Source of the DNA: Microbacterium sp. NC79
GTDB taxonomy: Bacteria > Actinomycetota > Actinomycetes > Actinomycetales > Microbacteriaceae
Assembly: GCF_019061125.1 (NCBI RefSeq)
Contig: NZ_JAHQYI010000001.1
Location: 992,001-1,056,000 of the forward strand
Direction of reading: 5' to 3'
Length of the DNA stretch: 64,000 nt
Part shown: positions 15,937-24,732 of the stretch, piece after piece
Layout of the letters: each line of letters starts with the position of its first letter
Numbering within the stretch: position 1 is the stretch's first letter
The notes under the pieces: generated by a model
Database searches by the model: none
What the model saw: the letters and a program-made list of their open reading frames with translations, nothing else
What the model was told of the DNA's origin: nothing
Made by a program: the position numbers and the translations under genes

Positions 15937-17639
15937 GCGTTCTTGACGACCTTGATGATGAGCAACGCCTTGCCGCCGGAACCCTGCGCGGCCCGGTGTG
16001 CGTCATGGCGGGTGCTGGTACCGGCAAGACACGCGTGATCACGCGCCGCATCGCGCACGGCGTTGACACAGGCGCTTATAGCCCCGGCCGCATGATGGCC
16101 GTGACCTTCACCTCGAAGGCCGCTGGCGAAATGCGCGGCCGCCTCCGCCAATTGGGAGTGCCGGGAGTTTCCGCGCGCACGTTCCACTCCGCCGCGCTGT
16201 CACAGCTCAACTACTTTTGGCCGCAAGTGTCTGGCGGCGAAAACGCGCCAAGCATTATCGACAACAAGGTTCGGCTGTTGGCGCATGCGGCCGACGGCAT
16301 CGGTATGTCATTGAGTACTCCGGCCCTTCGAGACATTGCGAGTGAGATCGAATGGCGCAAGGTGCAGATGCTCACGGTCAGCCAATATGCCGCGACCGGT
16401 CGGAGCGCCGCGCACTTGTCGACCGAAGCGATGACTCGGGTGCAGCACGCATACGAGAAGTTGAAAGACGAACGCCGCCAGTTGGATTTCGAAGATGTGC
16501 TCTTGGCATGCGCGGGGATGATTGAGGCGGAACCACGTGTCGCCACCGCGGTTCGTGAGCAGTATCGACACTTCACCGTTGACGAGTACCAGGACGTCTC
16601 CCCGTTGCAACACCACCTGCTGAAGCTCTGGCTGGGGGAGCGGCGCGACATTTGCGTCGTGGGCGATGCAAGCCAGACGATCTTCTCGTTTGCGGGTGCG
16701 GACAACCGCTACCTGCTCGACTTTGGTCGGGAGTACCCCGATGCCACCGTCGTCAAGTTGGAGCGTAACTACCGTTCGGACGGCGCCATTCTTGCCGTCG
16801 CGAACGATCTGATGCGCGGACGCGAAGGCGCGTTGACTTTGACGCCAGCGGCATTGACCGAATCGCCCCTTCCCGTGGTCACGGCGTACGACACCGAGCA
16901 TGACGAGGCGGTCGGTGTGGCCGTGGCGATTCGCAAGCAGATTCAGCAGGGTGTGTCGCCGTCATCGATTGCAGTGTTGTATCGCGCACAGGCCCAGTCC
17001 GCACCCCTTCTGCAGGCGCTGGCTGCGCAGGGTGTTGCGTGCACGGTCATGGGAGGGCGTCGTTTCTTCGACCTGCCAGAAGTGCGAAGCGCGGTGCTCA
17101 AACTGCGCGGTGCCGCTGTCGCCCCAAACAACCATGGCTTCCTCCCCACGGTTCGCACGGTGCTCGCAGAGGATGGTCTGACGGAGACCCCACCCGATGC
17201 AGGCGGCGCACTTCGCGATGCGTGGGAGGCTCGCCGAGCCCTGCTCCGGTTGGCCGAGGACGCACCGCCCGGAACCACGCTGTCGACGTTTGCTGAGGAG
17301 CTGCTTGCGCGCAGTAAAGACCAGCATGAGCCTGTTCTGCAGACGGTGACGCTGGCGACGATGCACGCCGCGAAGGGTCTGGAATGGGACCACGTGCACA
17401 GCGTGGGATGGTCAGAGGGCCTTCTCCCTATTGCCTATGCGCAGGGATTCGACGCCGTCGACGAGGAGCGTCGATTGGCATACGTCGCCGTTACGCGAGC
17501 TGCGCGGACGCTGGCGCTATCGTGGGCCCGTGGCGAAGGACGACAGCGTCGTTCGCCCTCTCGTTTCCTGCAGGAGATTGGCAGCCGCAGTCTGCGTGCG
17601 GTTGGTAACGCCGCACGCGTGGCGGGTTCCAGTCGGTGA
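15933..17639 (+). CDS. uvrD2: ATP-dependent DNA helicase UvrD2, without HRDC domain
   Basis: 568 residues with superfamily 1 motifs: Walker A AGAGTGKT (26-33), DEYQD (217-221), VVGDASQTIFSFAGAD, HAAKGLEWDHV and AYVAVTRAARTL. The GTG at 15933 overlaps the nudC stop. The protein ends shortly after the helicase core. Mycobacterial UvrD2 (about 700 residues, from memory) continues with a tetracysteine segment and an HRDC domain, which are absent here. The last 149 nt overlap, antisense, the end of the next gene. It is a 3'-5' DNA helicase thought to act in repair; UvrD2 is essential in mycobacteria. Confidence 0.85.
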   Translation: MSVLDDLDDEQRLAAGTLRGPVCVMAGAGTGKTRVITRRIAHGVDTGAYSPGRMMAVTFTSKAAGEMRGRLRQLGVPGVSARTFHSAALSQLNYFWPQVSGGENAPSIIDNKVRLLAHAADGIGMSLSTPALRDIASEIEWRKVQMLTVSQYAATGRSAAHLSTEAMTRVQHAYEKLKDERRQLDFEDVLLACAGMIEAEPRVATAVREQYRHFTVDEYQDVSPLQHHLLKLWLGERRDICVVGDASQTIFSFAGADNRYLLDFGREYPDATVVKLERNYRSDGAILAVANDLMRGREGALTLTPAALTESPLPVVTAYDTEHDEAVGVAVAIRKQIQQGVSPSSIAVLYRAQAQSAPLLQALAAQGVACTVMGGRRFFDLPEVRSAVLKLRGAAVAPNNHGFLPTVRTVLAEDGLTETPPDAGGALRDAWEARRALLRLAEDAPPGTTLSTFAEELLARSKDQHEPVLQTVTLATMHAAKGLEWDHVHSVGWSEGLLPIAYAQGFDAVDEERRLAYVAVTRAARTLALSWARGEGRQRRSPSRFLQEIGSRSLRAVGNAARVAGSSR

Positions 17640-18321
17640 GCTCGTAACTCACCGTCTCGGTTGCTGGTGGATGCGCCATCACCCGGGCAGCGGTGCGGGC
17701 GATTTCACCCCACGTTGCGGCGCCTAGCGGCGAGACGCGACGCGCAATGAGCTGGGTGGCGAGCACCGGCCACGCCGCATCGCGCGCGGTTTCGTGAAGG
17801 GCCAGGCATGACGTGCATGCGCTGATTCCTGGGGTGATGAGTGGGCCGACCATGATCGTTGAGCGCATGATCACGATCGGTAGGTGCGGGGTGTCCGTTG
17901 CCATGAGTTCGCGGCAAGAACGCGGAACCACGACATCGCGGGCGACGACCCACACCACCTCCGGATTCGCGCTATCAAACGTTGCGGTGTGCAGCGACAG
18001 CAACCCCTGCAGTGCGTCTTGCGCATCAGCATCTTCGGCTGGCGATCCTTGTGACACGATGCCCACCCGGATGGGTGCTGTGGTGACAACGATCGCAGGT
18101 GCAACGTGTGTCAGAAACTCTTCCGCTTGTGCAGCGACGCCCAGTCGAGCGCTGAGGTGTCCGAGTTCTGAGCGGGTGGTGCCATGCTCGAGTGCCATCA
18201 GGAGTTCGACCTGCCATGGCGCGGGATGCTTGATGCGCACGCTGTCGCCCACACCGAACTGCATCGTGATGTCGTCACGCCACAACGGCGGTGCGGTGAG
18301 GGTGAGGCGTTCTGAAGTCAT
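17491..18321 (-). CDS. TOMM-type cyclodehydratase-like / ThiF-related zinc protein
   Basis: 276 residues. The signature GPLITPGISACTSCLALH around residues 160-177 and the later HADCGCQ supply two Cys pairs, as in the bacteriocin-biosynthesis cyclodehydratase domain (TIGR03882-like) related to E1-type ThiF proteins. No ThiF-type nucleotide-binding GxGxxG loop is obvious. No precursor peptide, dehydrogenase or YcaO gene is nearby, so a natural-product role is doubtful; a similar orphan sits beside uvrD2 in other actinobacteria. The 3' end, including the CGC cysteines, overlaps uvrD2 antisense for 149 nt. Function unknown. Confidence 0.65.
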   Translation of the reverse strand: MTSERLTLTAPPLWRDDITMQFGVGDSVRIKHPAPWQVELLMALEHGTTRSELGHLSARLGVAAQAEEFLTHVAPAIVVTTAPIRVGIVSQGSPAEDADAQDALQGLLSLHTATFDSANPEVVWVVARDVVVPRSCRELMATDTPHLPIVIMRSTIMVGPLITPGISACTSCLALHETARDAAWPVLATQLIARRVSPLGAATWGEIARTAARVMAHPPATETVSYELTDWNPPRVRRYQPHADCGCQSPAGNERANDAVVLRHGPTIAPASAQLA

Positions 18322-18395
18322 GCCTCATGATGGCTCGGGTCGCTGTCACGATGGAGTCGCTGAGCCAATCTGTGGACAACCGCTCGTTGTCAGCC

Positions 18396-19844
18396 TCAGA
18401 CGGGGCGCGGGCCCTCGGGCGGCTCCTCCGCACCATTCTCGTCAGCAGGCGGCTCCGTATCGCGCGGCGTGATGGTTCCGTCTTCGCCTTCGATCAGCGT
18501 GGTGTCGTCACCAGCCAGGAGCTTCGCGAGTGCGTCATCCATTTCGTCTCGCACGGGCTCGTCCCCACGCAGGCGCGCCTGCAGACGCGCAATCAGCGCC
18601 GAAGGATCGTCGATGTCGTCGGCGGTGGGCATGAAGTCGGGGTAGTCCCACAGAGCGTCGCGCGCGGCAATGCCGACCGCGTCGGTGACGGCGCGCCACA
18701 TCGCTGCGGCTTCACGCAGACGCCGTGGGCGAAGCTCAAGCTTGACGAGGGCTCCGAGGGCCTTTTCCGCTGGGTTTCCCACCGCGCGGCGTCGACGCAC
18801 GGCTTCGCTAATGCGCACTGCTTCAGGCAGACGTGAGGTCGCGTCGGTGGTGACCACCTCGACCCAGCCCTCGACCGTGGCCAACAGGTTCTCGAGGCGC
18901 GAGCGTGCGGCCTCCTGCTCGGGGGAGTCTGGCCGTAAGAGTCCGCCAGACTGCAGGATTTCGCCGAGCTGATCCGCCTGCGACGGATCGAAGTCGCGTG
19001 CGATTTCTTCCAGACGTTCGGTGTCGACGGCAACGCCGCGAGCAAGCTCCGTGATTTGAGAGATGACGTGGAGTCGTAGCCATTTCGCGTGCCGGAACAG
19101 GCGCGCGTGCGCGAGCTCTCTGGTACCGAGATAGAGCGCGAGCTGATCGTCAGCTACTTCGAGGCCTGAACTAAAGTCCGCAAAGTTTTGGGGGAGGATT
19201 GCTGCTTCGCCATCGGGGAGGAGCGGGAACCCCACGTCGCCACCAGCGGCCACTTCGGTGGAGAGCCGGCCGATGACCTGCCCGAGCTGGCTGGCGTAGA
19301 GCGACCCGCCGAGCGAACGCATGACGCGGCCAGCGCCAGCAACAATGCCCTTCATCTCTTCGGGGGTCTGCTCATCAAGCACCGTCATGAGCGAGCCGGT
19401 GATGCTGGTCGCAACAGGCTCGGCAAGCTCTTGCCACACAGGCATGGTGTGTTCGACCCATTCGCCACGGGTCAGCGTCTTTGCCGGCTGCGTCAGCTCG
19501 GCAATCGTGGTGGCGTCAGAAAGCCAGAGGTTGGCGAGTGAAAACGCCTGGTCGAGATCGGTGCGCTGGCCGGCCGTAATGCCGAGACCACTCTGGTTCG
19601 CGATGTGCAACGCCTGACGCTGCGCGGCGTCCCAGTTGATGACATTGCCATCGTCGGCACCGCCAGCAGCACCCATAAAGGCGCCCTGAAGGTTGCTCAT
19701 CATCTGCTGCAACATGGCGGGGTCAACCGACCCGCCCGTCAAACGTTGAATCTGCTCCGGGTCGATGGCCCCCATATTGCCGCCAAAAAGCTGGCGCAGG
19801 AGTTCCTCAAAGTCTTCGGGGCCGGGAGAATCGTTATCTGCCAC
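18396..19844 (-). CDS. DUF2342 / zincin-like protein
   Basis: 482 residues. It matches the actinobacterial DUF2342 family (Rv3195 type), annotated as a putative zinc-dependent metalloprotease or hydrolase. The N-terminus is Asp/Glu/Met-rich; the central motif is GTRELAHARLFRHAKWLR. RELAH sits where a zincin would have HExxH, so the first His is missing. The acidic tail from about residue 440 looks disordered. GTG start at 19844, preceded by AAAGGCGG at a somewhat long spacing. It is divergent from the PDZ/Lon gene, the same order as in mycobacteria. Protease activity is unproven. Confidence 0.8.
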   Translation of the reverse strand: MADNDSPGPEDFEELLRQLFGGNMGAIDPEQIQRLTGGSVDPAMLQQMMSNLQGAFMGAAGGADDGNVINWDAAQRQALHIANQSGLGITAGQRTDLDQAFSLANLWLSDATTIAELTQPAKTLTRGEWVEHTMPVWQELAEPVATSITGSLMTVLDEQTPEEMKGIVAGAGRVMRSLGGSLYASQLGQVIGRLSTEVAAGGDVGFPLLPDGEAAILPQNFADFSSGLEVADDQLALYLGTRELAHARLFRHAKWLRLHVISQITELARGVAVDTERLEEIARDFDPSQADQLGEILQSGGLLRPDSPEQEAARSRLENLLATVEGWVEVVTTDATSRLPEAVRISEAVRRRRAVGNPAEKALGALVKLELRPRRLREAAAMWRAVTDAVGIAARDALWDYPDFMPTADDIDDPSALIARLQARLRGDEPVRDEMDDALAKLLAGDDTTLIEGEDGTITPRDTEPPADENGAEEPPEGPRPV

Positions 19845-19971
19845 TTCAGCCGCCTTTCAGGAGGTTGATCAGGTCTCGTTCTACGCTAGTCCCACCGCTG
19901 TTATGCATGGCGGTTGCTCGCCGGATCCGTGTACGCCTCCCGCGAACGAGCGGCAATGGAAGGAAGAAAAC

Positions 19972-21129
19972 GTGATCCCCACGTATGAGTCTGGGCAGCC
20001 TATTGCTGTCACCGCTGCCGCCGATGAGCAGCTGGGTTCTGCGCGCCGCCGCAAGCGCACGCTGACGGGCATCGTTGCCCTGACCGTCGCAATCATTTGC
20101 CTCTTCCTCGCGAGCCTGCTGCCTTCTGGTTTCGTCATCCGTCAGCCTGGCCCCGTCGTCAACACGCTGGGTGAAGTGCAAGACACTGACGGCAACGAGG
20201 TCGCGCTTATCGAGATGCCCGCAGACGTCGAAACGTTTGAGACCAGCGGAACCTTGAGCCTCACGACCGTGCAGATCGTTGGCAACCGGGAAAGCACGCC
20301 CAACTGGTTCCAACTCGCGCAAGCATGGTTTGACCCAAGCAAAGCCGTCGTCACAATCGATTCGGTGTTCCCACCGAACCAGACAAGCGAACAGCGTCAG
20401 GAACAAGACTCGCTGATGATGGCGAACTCGCAGCATGACGCGACGGCTGCCGCCCTCATCGAACTCGGTTATGACGTTCCGATCGAGCTGCAAATCGGCG
20501 ACGTGCAGGAAGACGGTGCGTCTGCTGGCAAGCTCGAAGCGGGCGACGTCATCAACGGCATTAACGGCACACCGATGGCTTCTGTGCTCGATATGCGTGC
20601 AGAGATTGCCAAGGGCAACGGTGCCGATGTCACGGTAAACATCACGCGCGACGGAGTGACGCAAGACGTCGTGATCACCCCGGTCAAGGGCGACGCTGAC
20701 GGTGAAGTGATCTGGATGATCGGTGTGAGCGCGGGCCCGGCATATGACTTCCCGTTTGACGTCACGATCATGCTGGAAAACATCGGTGGCCCGAGCGCTG
20801 GCATGATTTTTGCCCTGGGCATCATCGACACCTTGACACCGGGGGAGATGACTGGAGGCGAGTCTATTGCCGGCACCGGAACCATCAACTACGCGGGTGA
20901 AGTGGGGCCGATTGGTGGCATTCAGCAGAAGATGCGCGGAGCGCTCAGCGCTGGTGCCGAGTACTTTCTCGCTCCCCAAGCCAATTGCAGCGAAGTGGTC
21001 GGCCATGTGCCGAACGGCTTGACCGTAGTCAAGGTGTCGACACTAGACGAAGCCCGCGACGCCGTCGAGACTATTGGTGTGGGCAACGAGGTTGAGATCG
21101 CCAGCCTCCCGGCCTGCTCGGTGAAGTAA
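19972..21129 (+). CDS. Membrane-anchored PDZ / Lon-like serine protease (YlbL-like)
   Basis: 385 residues: a short cytoplasmic N-terminus with an RRRKR cluster, one membrane segment (about 31-52), a PDZ domain (about 165-240), and a Lon-type catalytic domain with GPSAGM (Ser275) and GGIQQK (Lys320) forming the Ser-Lys dyad. The PDZ and protease domains should face outwards. The GTG at 19972 is chosen for its GAAGGAAG ribosome-binding site 6 nt upstream. The homologue next to UPF0182 in mycobacteria is Rv3194c. YlbL in Bacillus is a DNA-damage-related checkpoint protease; a similar role here is inference. Confidence 0.87.
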   Translation: MIPTYESGQPIAVTAAADEQLGSARRRKRTLTGIVALTVAIICLFLASLLPSGFVIRQPGPVVNTLGEVQDTDGNEVALIEMPADVETFETSGTLSLTTVQIVGNRESTPNWFQLAQAWFDPSKAVVTIDSVFPPNQTSEQRQEQDSLMMANSQHDATAAALIELGYDVPIELQIGDVQEDGASAGKLEAGDVINGINGTPMASVLDMRAEIAKGNGADVTVNITRDGVTQDVVITPVKGDADGEVIWMIGVSAGPAYDFPFDVTIMLENIGGPSAGMIFALGIIDTLTPGEMTGGESIAGTGTINYAGEVGPIGGIQQKMRGALSAGAEYFLAPQANCSEVVGHVPNGLTVVKVSTLDEARDAVETIGVGNEVEIASLPACSVK

Positions 21130-21143
21130 AAGCGCGGGTTGCG

Positions 21144-21177
21144 CCGGGCGATCGTCCACGTCGTTCTGATCGCCCGG
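21144..21177 (+). terminator. Hairpin after the PDZ/Lon gene
   Basis: CCGGGCGATC (21144-21153) and GATCGCCCGG (21168-21177) form a perfect 10-bp stem with a 14-nt loop, 15 nt after the stop. There is no T-run, so termination strength is uncertain. Confidence 0.45.
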
Positions 21178-21245
21178 AGGCCCTGTACTGCCGGGAGTGC
21201 GCTGAGAGCGGACGCCTACCGAGCACATGCTCAGGCGAGGTTCCG

Positions 21246-21251
21246 TAGGAT
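21246..21251 (+). promoter_or_regulatory. -10 hexamer TAGGAT, leaderless start of UPF0182 gene
   Basis: TAGGAT is followed by 6 nt and the GTG at 21258. No Shine-Dalgarno is present. Confidence 0.6.
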
Positions 21252-21257
21252 GAAACG

Positions 21258-24206
21258 GTGACCACGACCTCAGCGCCGAATCCGACCGCGCCCAGCCCCG
21301 CCCGACGAGTGCTTGTCATTTCGCTCATCGTCATCGCGGCCCTGGTAGCGGGCTTCTTCCTCTTCTCCAACCTGTTCGCCGACTACCTCTGGTTCGACCA
21401 GCTCGGATTCGCGTCCGTGCTGACCACCCAGTGGATTGCCCGCGCGATCATGTTTGTTGTTGGCTTCATCGCCATGGCAGTACCGGTCGCGGTTGCCATT
21501 AATCTTTCGTACCGGTTACGACCGGTCTACGCGCGGCTGAGCTCGCAGCTGGATCGATATCAGGAGGTCATCGAGCCGCTACGTCGTCTCGCGATGTGGG
21601 GTATTCCGATCTTCTTCGGTCTCTTCGCAGGCCTCAGCGCCGCCACCACGTGGGAGACCGTGTGGCTGTTCTTCTCGAGCGTTGACGCTGGTGCGGTTGA
21701 CCCGCAGTTCGGCATGGATCTGTCGTTCTACATGTTCGCGTTGCCGTTCTGGCGCGGCCTTGTCGCCTTCGCATCCGCCGTCGTGATCGTCTGCCTTCTT
21801 GTCACCGCCTTTGTGTCGTACCTGTATGGTTCCGTTCGTGTCGGCAACGGCGAACTGCGCATCTCGAAGGCTGCACGCATTCAGCTGGCCATCATCGCCG
21901 GCCTTTACCTGGCGCTGCAAGCGGTCAGCCTGTGGCTTGACCGCTACGCGACGCTGATCGAGAGCCGTGCGGGCGACCGCATCACCGGCCCTGGCTTCAC
22001 CGGCGCTAATGCCGTGATTCCCGGACTCACGATCCTGTCGGTCGTCGCTGCCGTTGTTGCCGTGCTGTTTATCGTGACCGCCATTGTTGGCCGCTGGCGT
22101 TACCCGCTGATCGGTACCGCACTGCTACTCGTCACCTCACTCGTGCTCGGTATGGGCTACCCGTGGTTCGTCGACACCGTGCAGGTAAAGCCGAACCAGT
22201 TGGCGCTGGAAGAGGAGTACTACCAGCACAACATCGATATGACGCAGAAGGCGTACGGTATCGACGACCTGGAAGTCACCGACTTCAAGGCGGAGACCGA
22301 AGCGAGCGCAGGTCAGCTGCGCGCTGACGTGGAGACCACCGCGTCGATCCGCATCATGGACCCGGCGATTATTAGCCCGACCGTGAAGCAGATCGAACAG
22401 TATCGCGGCTACTACCAGTTCGCCGAGACGATGGACGTCGACCGCTACGACATCGATGGTGAAAGCCAGGACGTTGTGGTGTCGGTGCGTGAACTCAACA
22501 CCGGCGCGCTGGGCCAGACTGACTGGCAGAACACGTCGATTGTGTACACCCACGGATACGGAATCGTGGCCGCTGCGGGTAACAAGCGCACGGCTGATGG
22601 CAACCCGGTGTTCTTGGAGCGCGGTATCCCCGCGCAGGGCTTCCTCTCTGACGAGAAGTTCGAGCCGCGCGTGTACTTCGGTGAGCAGTCGCCGCTGTAC
22701 TCGATCGTCGGCGCTCCGAAAGGAACTGAGCCCGTCGAAATTGACTATCCGCGTGGTGGCAAGGAAGGCGAGACCGAGACGAAGACGACGTTCACCGGTG
22801 ACGGCGGACCGAAGATCGGCAACTTCTTCACGAAGCTGATCTACGCGATGAAGTTCCAGTCGGAGCAGATTCTGTTCTCCGACTACGTGAACGAAGACTC
22901 GCAGATTCTGTACAACCGTGACCCCGCACAACGCGTGGCTGCTGTCGCACCGTACCTGACGGTGGACTCGGATCCGTACCCCTCGGTCGTGGACGGCCGC
23001 ATCGTCTGGATCGTTGACGCCTATACGACGAGCGCGAGCTACCCGTACTCGAGCCACGTCAGCCTGTCGCGTGCGATTCAGGACTCGTCAAGCGACCAAC
23101 AGCGTTTCGCGATCGACAACATCAACTACATCCGCAACTCGGTGAAGGCCACGGTTGACGCTTACGACGGTTCCGTCACCCTGTACGCATGGGATGACGA
23201 AGACCCGGTGCTGAAGACCTGGCAGAACGTGTACCCCGGAACCATCAAGCCGATGAGCGAGATGAGTGGCGAGCTGATGAGCCACGTGCGTTACCCGACC
23301 GACCTGTTCAAGGTGCAGCGCTCGATGCTCGGTGTCTACCACGTTGAGTCGGCAGCGTCGTTCTACCGCGGTGACAACGTCTGGAAGACGCCGAATGATC
23401 CGCAGAAGGATCAGGTTCTGCAGTCGCCTTACTACCTGACCATGAAGATGCCCGGTCAGGACGAGGCAAGCTACTCGATGTTCACCACGTTTATTCCATC
23501 GGCTTCGAGCCAGAACTCGCGCTCGGTGATGATGGGGTACCTCGCGGTTGATTCCGATGCCGGTTTTGAGGCGGGGAAGCCAGCGGACGGCTACGGCAAG
23601 TTGCGCCTGCTGGAAATTAACTCCGACACCACGGTTCCTGGCCCCGGTCAGGTGCAGAACTCGTTTGACTCTAACCAGGCGATTTCGTCGGCGTTGAACC
23701 TGTTGAAGCAGGGTAACTCGCAAGTGCTCAGCGGTAACCTGCTGACCCTGCCCGTCGGTGGCGGTCTGCTGTATGTGCAGCCGGTGTACGTGCAGTCCTC
23801 GGGAAGCACGAAGCTGCCGGTGCTGCGCAAGGTGCTGGTGGCGTTCGGTGATGAGGTGGCGTTCGAGGACACCCTCGCGGCGGCGCTTGATGACCTGTTC
23901 GGTGGCGAATCTGGTGCGGAAACCGGTGACGGTGACGTGACGCCTATCGACCCGACAACCCCGCCGACTGATCCGGGTACCGATCCTGATGACCAGACAG
24001 GGAGCACTCCTGACCCGAGCGCAACGCCTGACCCTGGCGCAACGGACGAGCCGGCAGCCGATAAGGACGCGCTCCTGAAGGCCGCGTCTGACGCGCTGGC
24101 TGCAAAGCAGGCTGCGCTCGAGGCTGGCGACATGGTCGCTTACGCTGAGGCAGACAAGAAGCTGACCGAGGCGATCGAGAAGCTCCTCGCGCTCGAAGCC
24201 CAGTAA
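21258..24206 (+). CDS. UPF0182 family large membrane protein
   Basis: 982 residues: seven or so membrane segments in the first 310 residues, then a large domain of about 570 residues that probably faces outside, then a Pro/Asp/Thr-rich linker (about 885-935) and a short Ala/Lys/Glu helix. This is the UPF0182 architecture (Rv3193c in mycobacteria), conserved in actinobacteria and cyanobacteria, function unknown. LWFDQLGF near residue 45 is a family hallmark. It follows the PDZ/Lon protease, so the pair may work together at the membrane. GTG start with a leaderless-type promoter. Confidence 0.9.
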   Translation: MTTTSAPNPTAPSPARRVLVISLIVIAALVAGFFLFSNLFADYLWFDQLGFASVLTTQWIARAIMFVVGFIAMAVPVAVAINLSYRLRPVYARLSSQLDRYQEVIEPLRRLAMWGIPIFFGLFAGLSAATTWETVWLFFSSVDAGAVDPQFGMDLSFYMFALPFWRGLVAFASAVVIVCLLVTAFVSYLYGSVRVGNGELRISKAARIQLAIIAGLYLALQAVSLWLDRYATLIESRAGDRITGPGFTGANAVIPGLTILSVVAAVVAVLFIVTAIVGRWRYPLIGTALLLVTSLVLGMGYPWFVDTVQVKPNQLALEEEYYQHNIDMTQKAYGIDDLEVTDFKAETEASAGQLRADVETTASIRIMDPAIISPTVKQIEQYRGYYQFAETMDVDRYDIDGESQDVVVSVRELNTGALGQTDWQNTSIVYTHGYGIVAAAGNKRTADGNPVFLERGIPAQGFLSDEKFEPRVYFGEQSPLYSIVGAPKGTEPVEIDYPRGGKEGETETKTTFTGDGGPKIGNFFTKLIYAMKFQSEQILFSDYVNEDSQILYNRDPAQRVAAVAPYLTVDSDPYPSVVDGRIVWIVDAYTTSASYPYSSHVSLSRAIQDSSSDQQRFAIDNINYIRNSVKATVDAYDGSVTLYAWDDEDPVLKTWQNVYPGTIKPMSEMSGELMSHVRYPTDLFKVQRSMLGVYHVESAASFYRGDNVWKTPNDPQKDQVLQSPYYLTMKMPGQDEASYSMFTTFIPSASSQNSRSVMMGYLAVDSDAGFEAGKPADGYGKLRLLEINSDTTVPGPGQVQNSFDSNQAISSALNLLKQGNSQVLSGNLLTLPVGGGLLYVQPVYVQSSGSTKLPVLRKVLVAFGDEVAFEDTLAAALDDLFGGESGAETGDGDVTPIDPTTPPTDPGTDPDDQTGSTPDPSATPDPGATDEPAADKDALLKAASDALAAKQAALEAGDMVAYAEADKKLTEAIEKLLALEAQ

Positions 24207-24218
24207 GTCTGAGCAATT

Positions 24219-24249
24219 GTGGGCGGGCACCTCCTGGTGTCCGCCCACA
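24219..24249 (+). terminator. Hairpin after UPF0182 gene
   Basis: TGTGGGCGG-GCACC pairs with GGTGT-CCGCCCACA around a TCCT loop, with one bulged position. It starts 12 nt after the stop and has no T-run. Confidence 0.6.
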
Positions 24250-24367
24250 GTCGTCTCTACGTGCCCGCACGCCCTGCCAGTGGCCCCTCAGTCGCGCTGG
24301 CGGTGATGCGCGTGGCCTCGTCGCGCTGCTGGAGATGCGTGCGGCCTCCGTTAGACATGGGCTTTCT

Positions 24368-24469
24368 CAGTTCTGCACGATCAAAATGGGTCTTGGCCTC
24401 GACACGCCGTGTTTTCACGCCGATCGAGCCTGTGGCCCGTGCATAACAGGAATGGCTCGTGCAGAACTG
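24368..24469. repeat. 102-bp element bounded by 13-bp perfect inverted repeats
   Basis: CAGTTCTGCACGA (24368-24380) is repeated inverted as TCGTGCAGAACTG (24457-24469). Inside, GGCCTCGA and TCGAGCC can pair imperfectly, and CGTG/CACG can pair around TTTT. No target-site duplication is visible. It may be a MITE-like remnant or a structured RNA. Confidence 0.5.
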
Positions 24470-24605
24470 CATCGACTCGTGAATGGCCGCCGTCGTGTGG
24501 GGTGTTGACAAGGACGTCCTGGACCACGGCCATGACGTCCTCGAGGAAGACAACGGCCTGCACCTGCGAACCTGGTTGAGTGGGTGGGTGCTGCCAGGGA
24601 AATGC

Positions 24606-24646
24606 AAAAGGCTCCTGATCAGTTTTCACTGATCAGGAGCCTTTTT
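24606..24646 (-). terminator. Rho-independent terminator of tRNA-fMet
   Basis: A 17-bp perfect stem, AAAAGGCTCCTGATCAG against CTGATCAGGAGCCTTTT, with a 6-nt loop. On the minus strand it ends in TTTT and lies 4 nt after the tRNA 3' end. It could also act on the plus strand. Confidence 0.88.
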
Positions 24647-24650
24647 CTTG

Positions 24651-24724
24651 TTGCGGGGGCAGGATTTGAACCTACGACCTCTGGGTTATGAGCCCAGCGA
24701 GCTACCGAGCTGCTCCACCCCGCG
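24651..24724 (-). tRNA. Initiator tRNA-fMet (anticodon CAT)
   Basis: 74 nt without an encoded CCA. The acceptor stem has CGCGGGG opposite CCCCGCA, leaving the C1-A72 mismatch that marks bacterial initiator tRNA. The anticodon stem carries the three G-C pairs (GGG/CCC) next to loop CTCATAA. The T-arm is GTAGG-TTCAAAT-CCTGC. A perfect terminator follows. Confidence 0.95.
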
Positions 24725-24732
24725 GCACATGA

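Larger units (their letters stand above)
24207..24650. other. 444-bp region without a recognisable gene
   Basis: It holds a hairpin at the UPF0182 end, a 102-bp inverted-repeat element in the middle and a strong terminator at the right end. Short frames can be read on both strands but none has a ribosome-binding site or a familiar protein motif. It could include a decayed mobile element. Confidence 0.6.

Noticed and set aside
19846..21006. 386-codon minus-strand frame opposite the PDZ/Lon gene
   Set aside because: The plus strand has membrane, PDZ and Ser-Lys protease motifs; the antisense product is Arg/His-rich shadow sequence.
23088..24248. 386-codon minus-strand frame opposite the end of UPF0182
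   Set aside because: It is Arg/His-rich, without motifs, and wholly explained as a shadow of a well-supported gene.
24250..24600. A degraded gene between UPF0182 and tRNA-fMet
   Set aside because: Short frames exist on both strands but I could match none of them to a protein family, so I left the stretch as unexplained.
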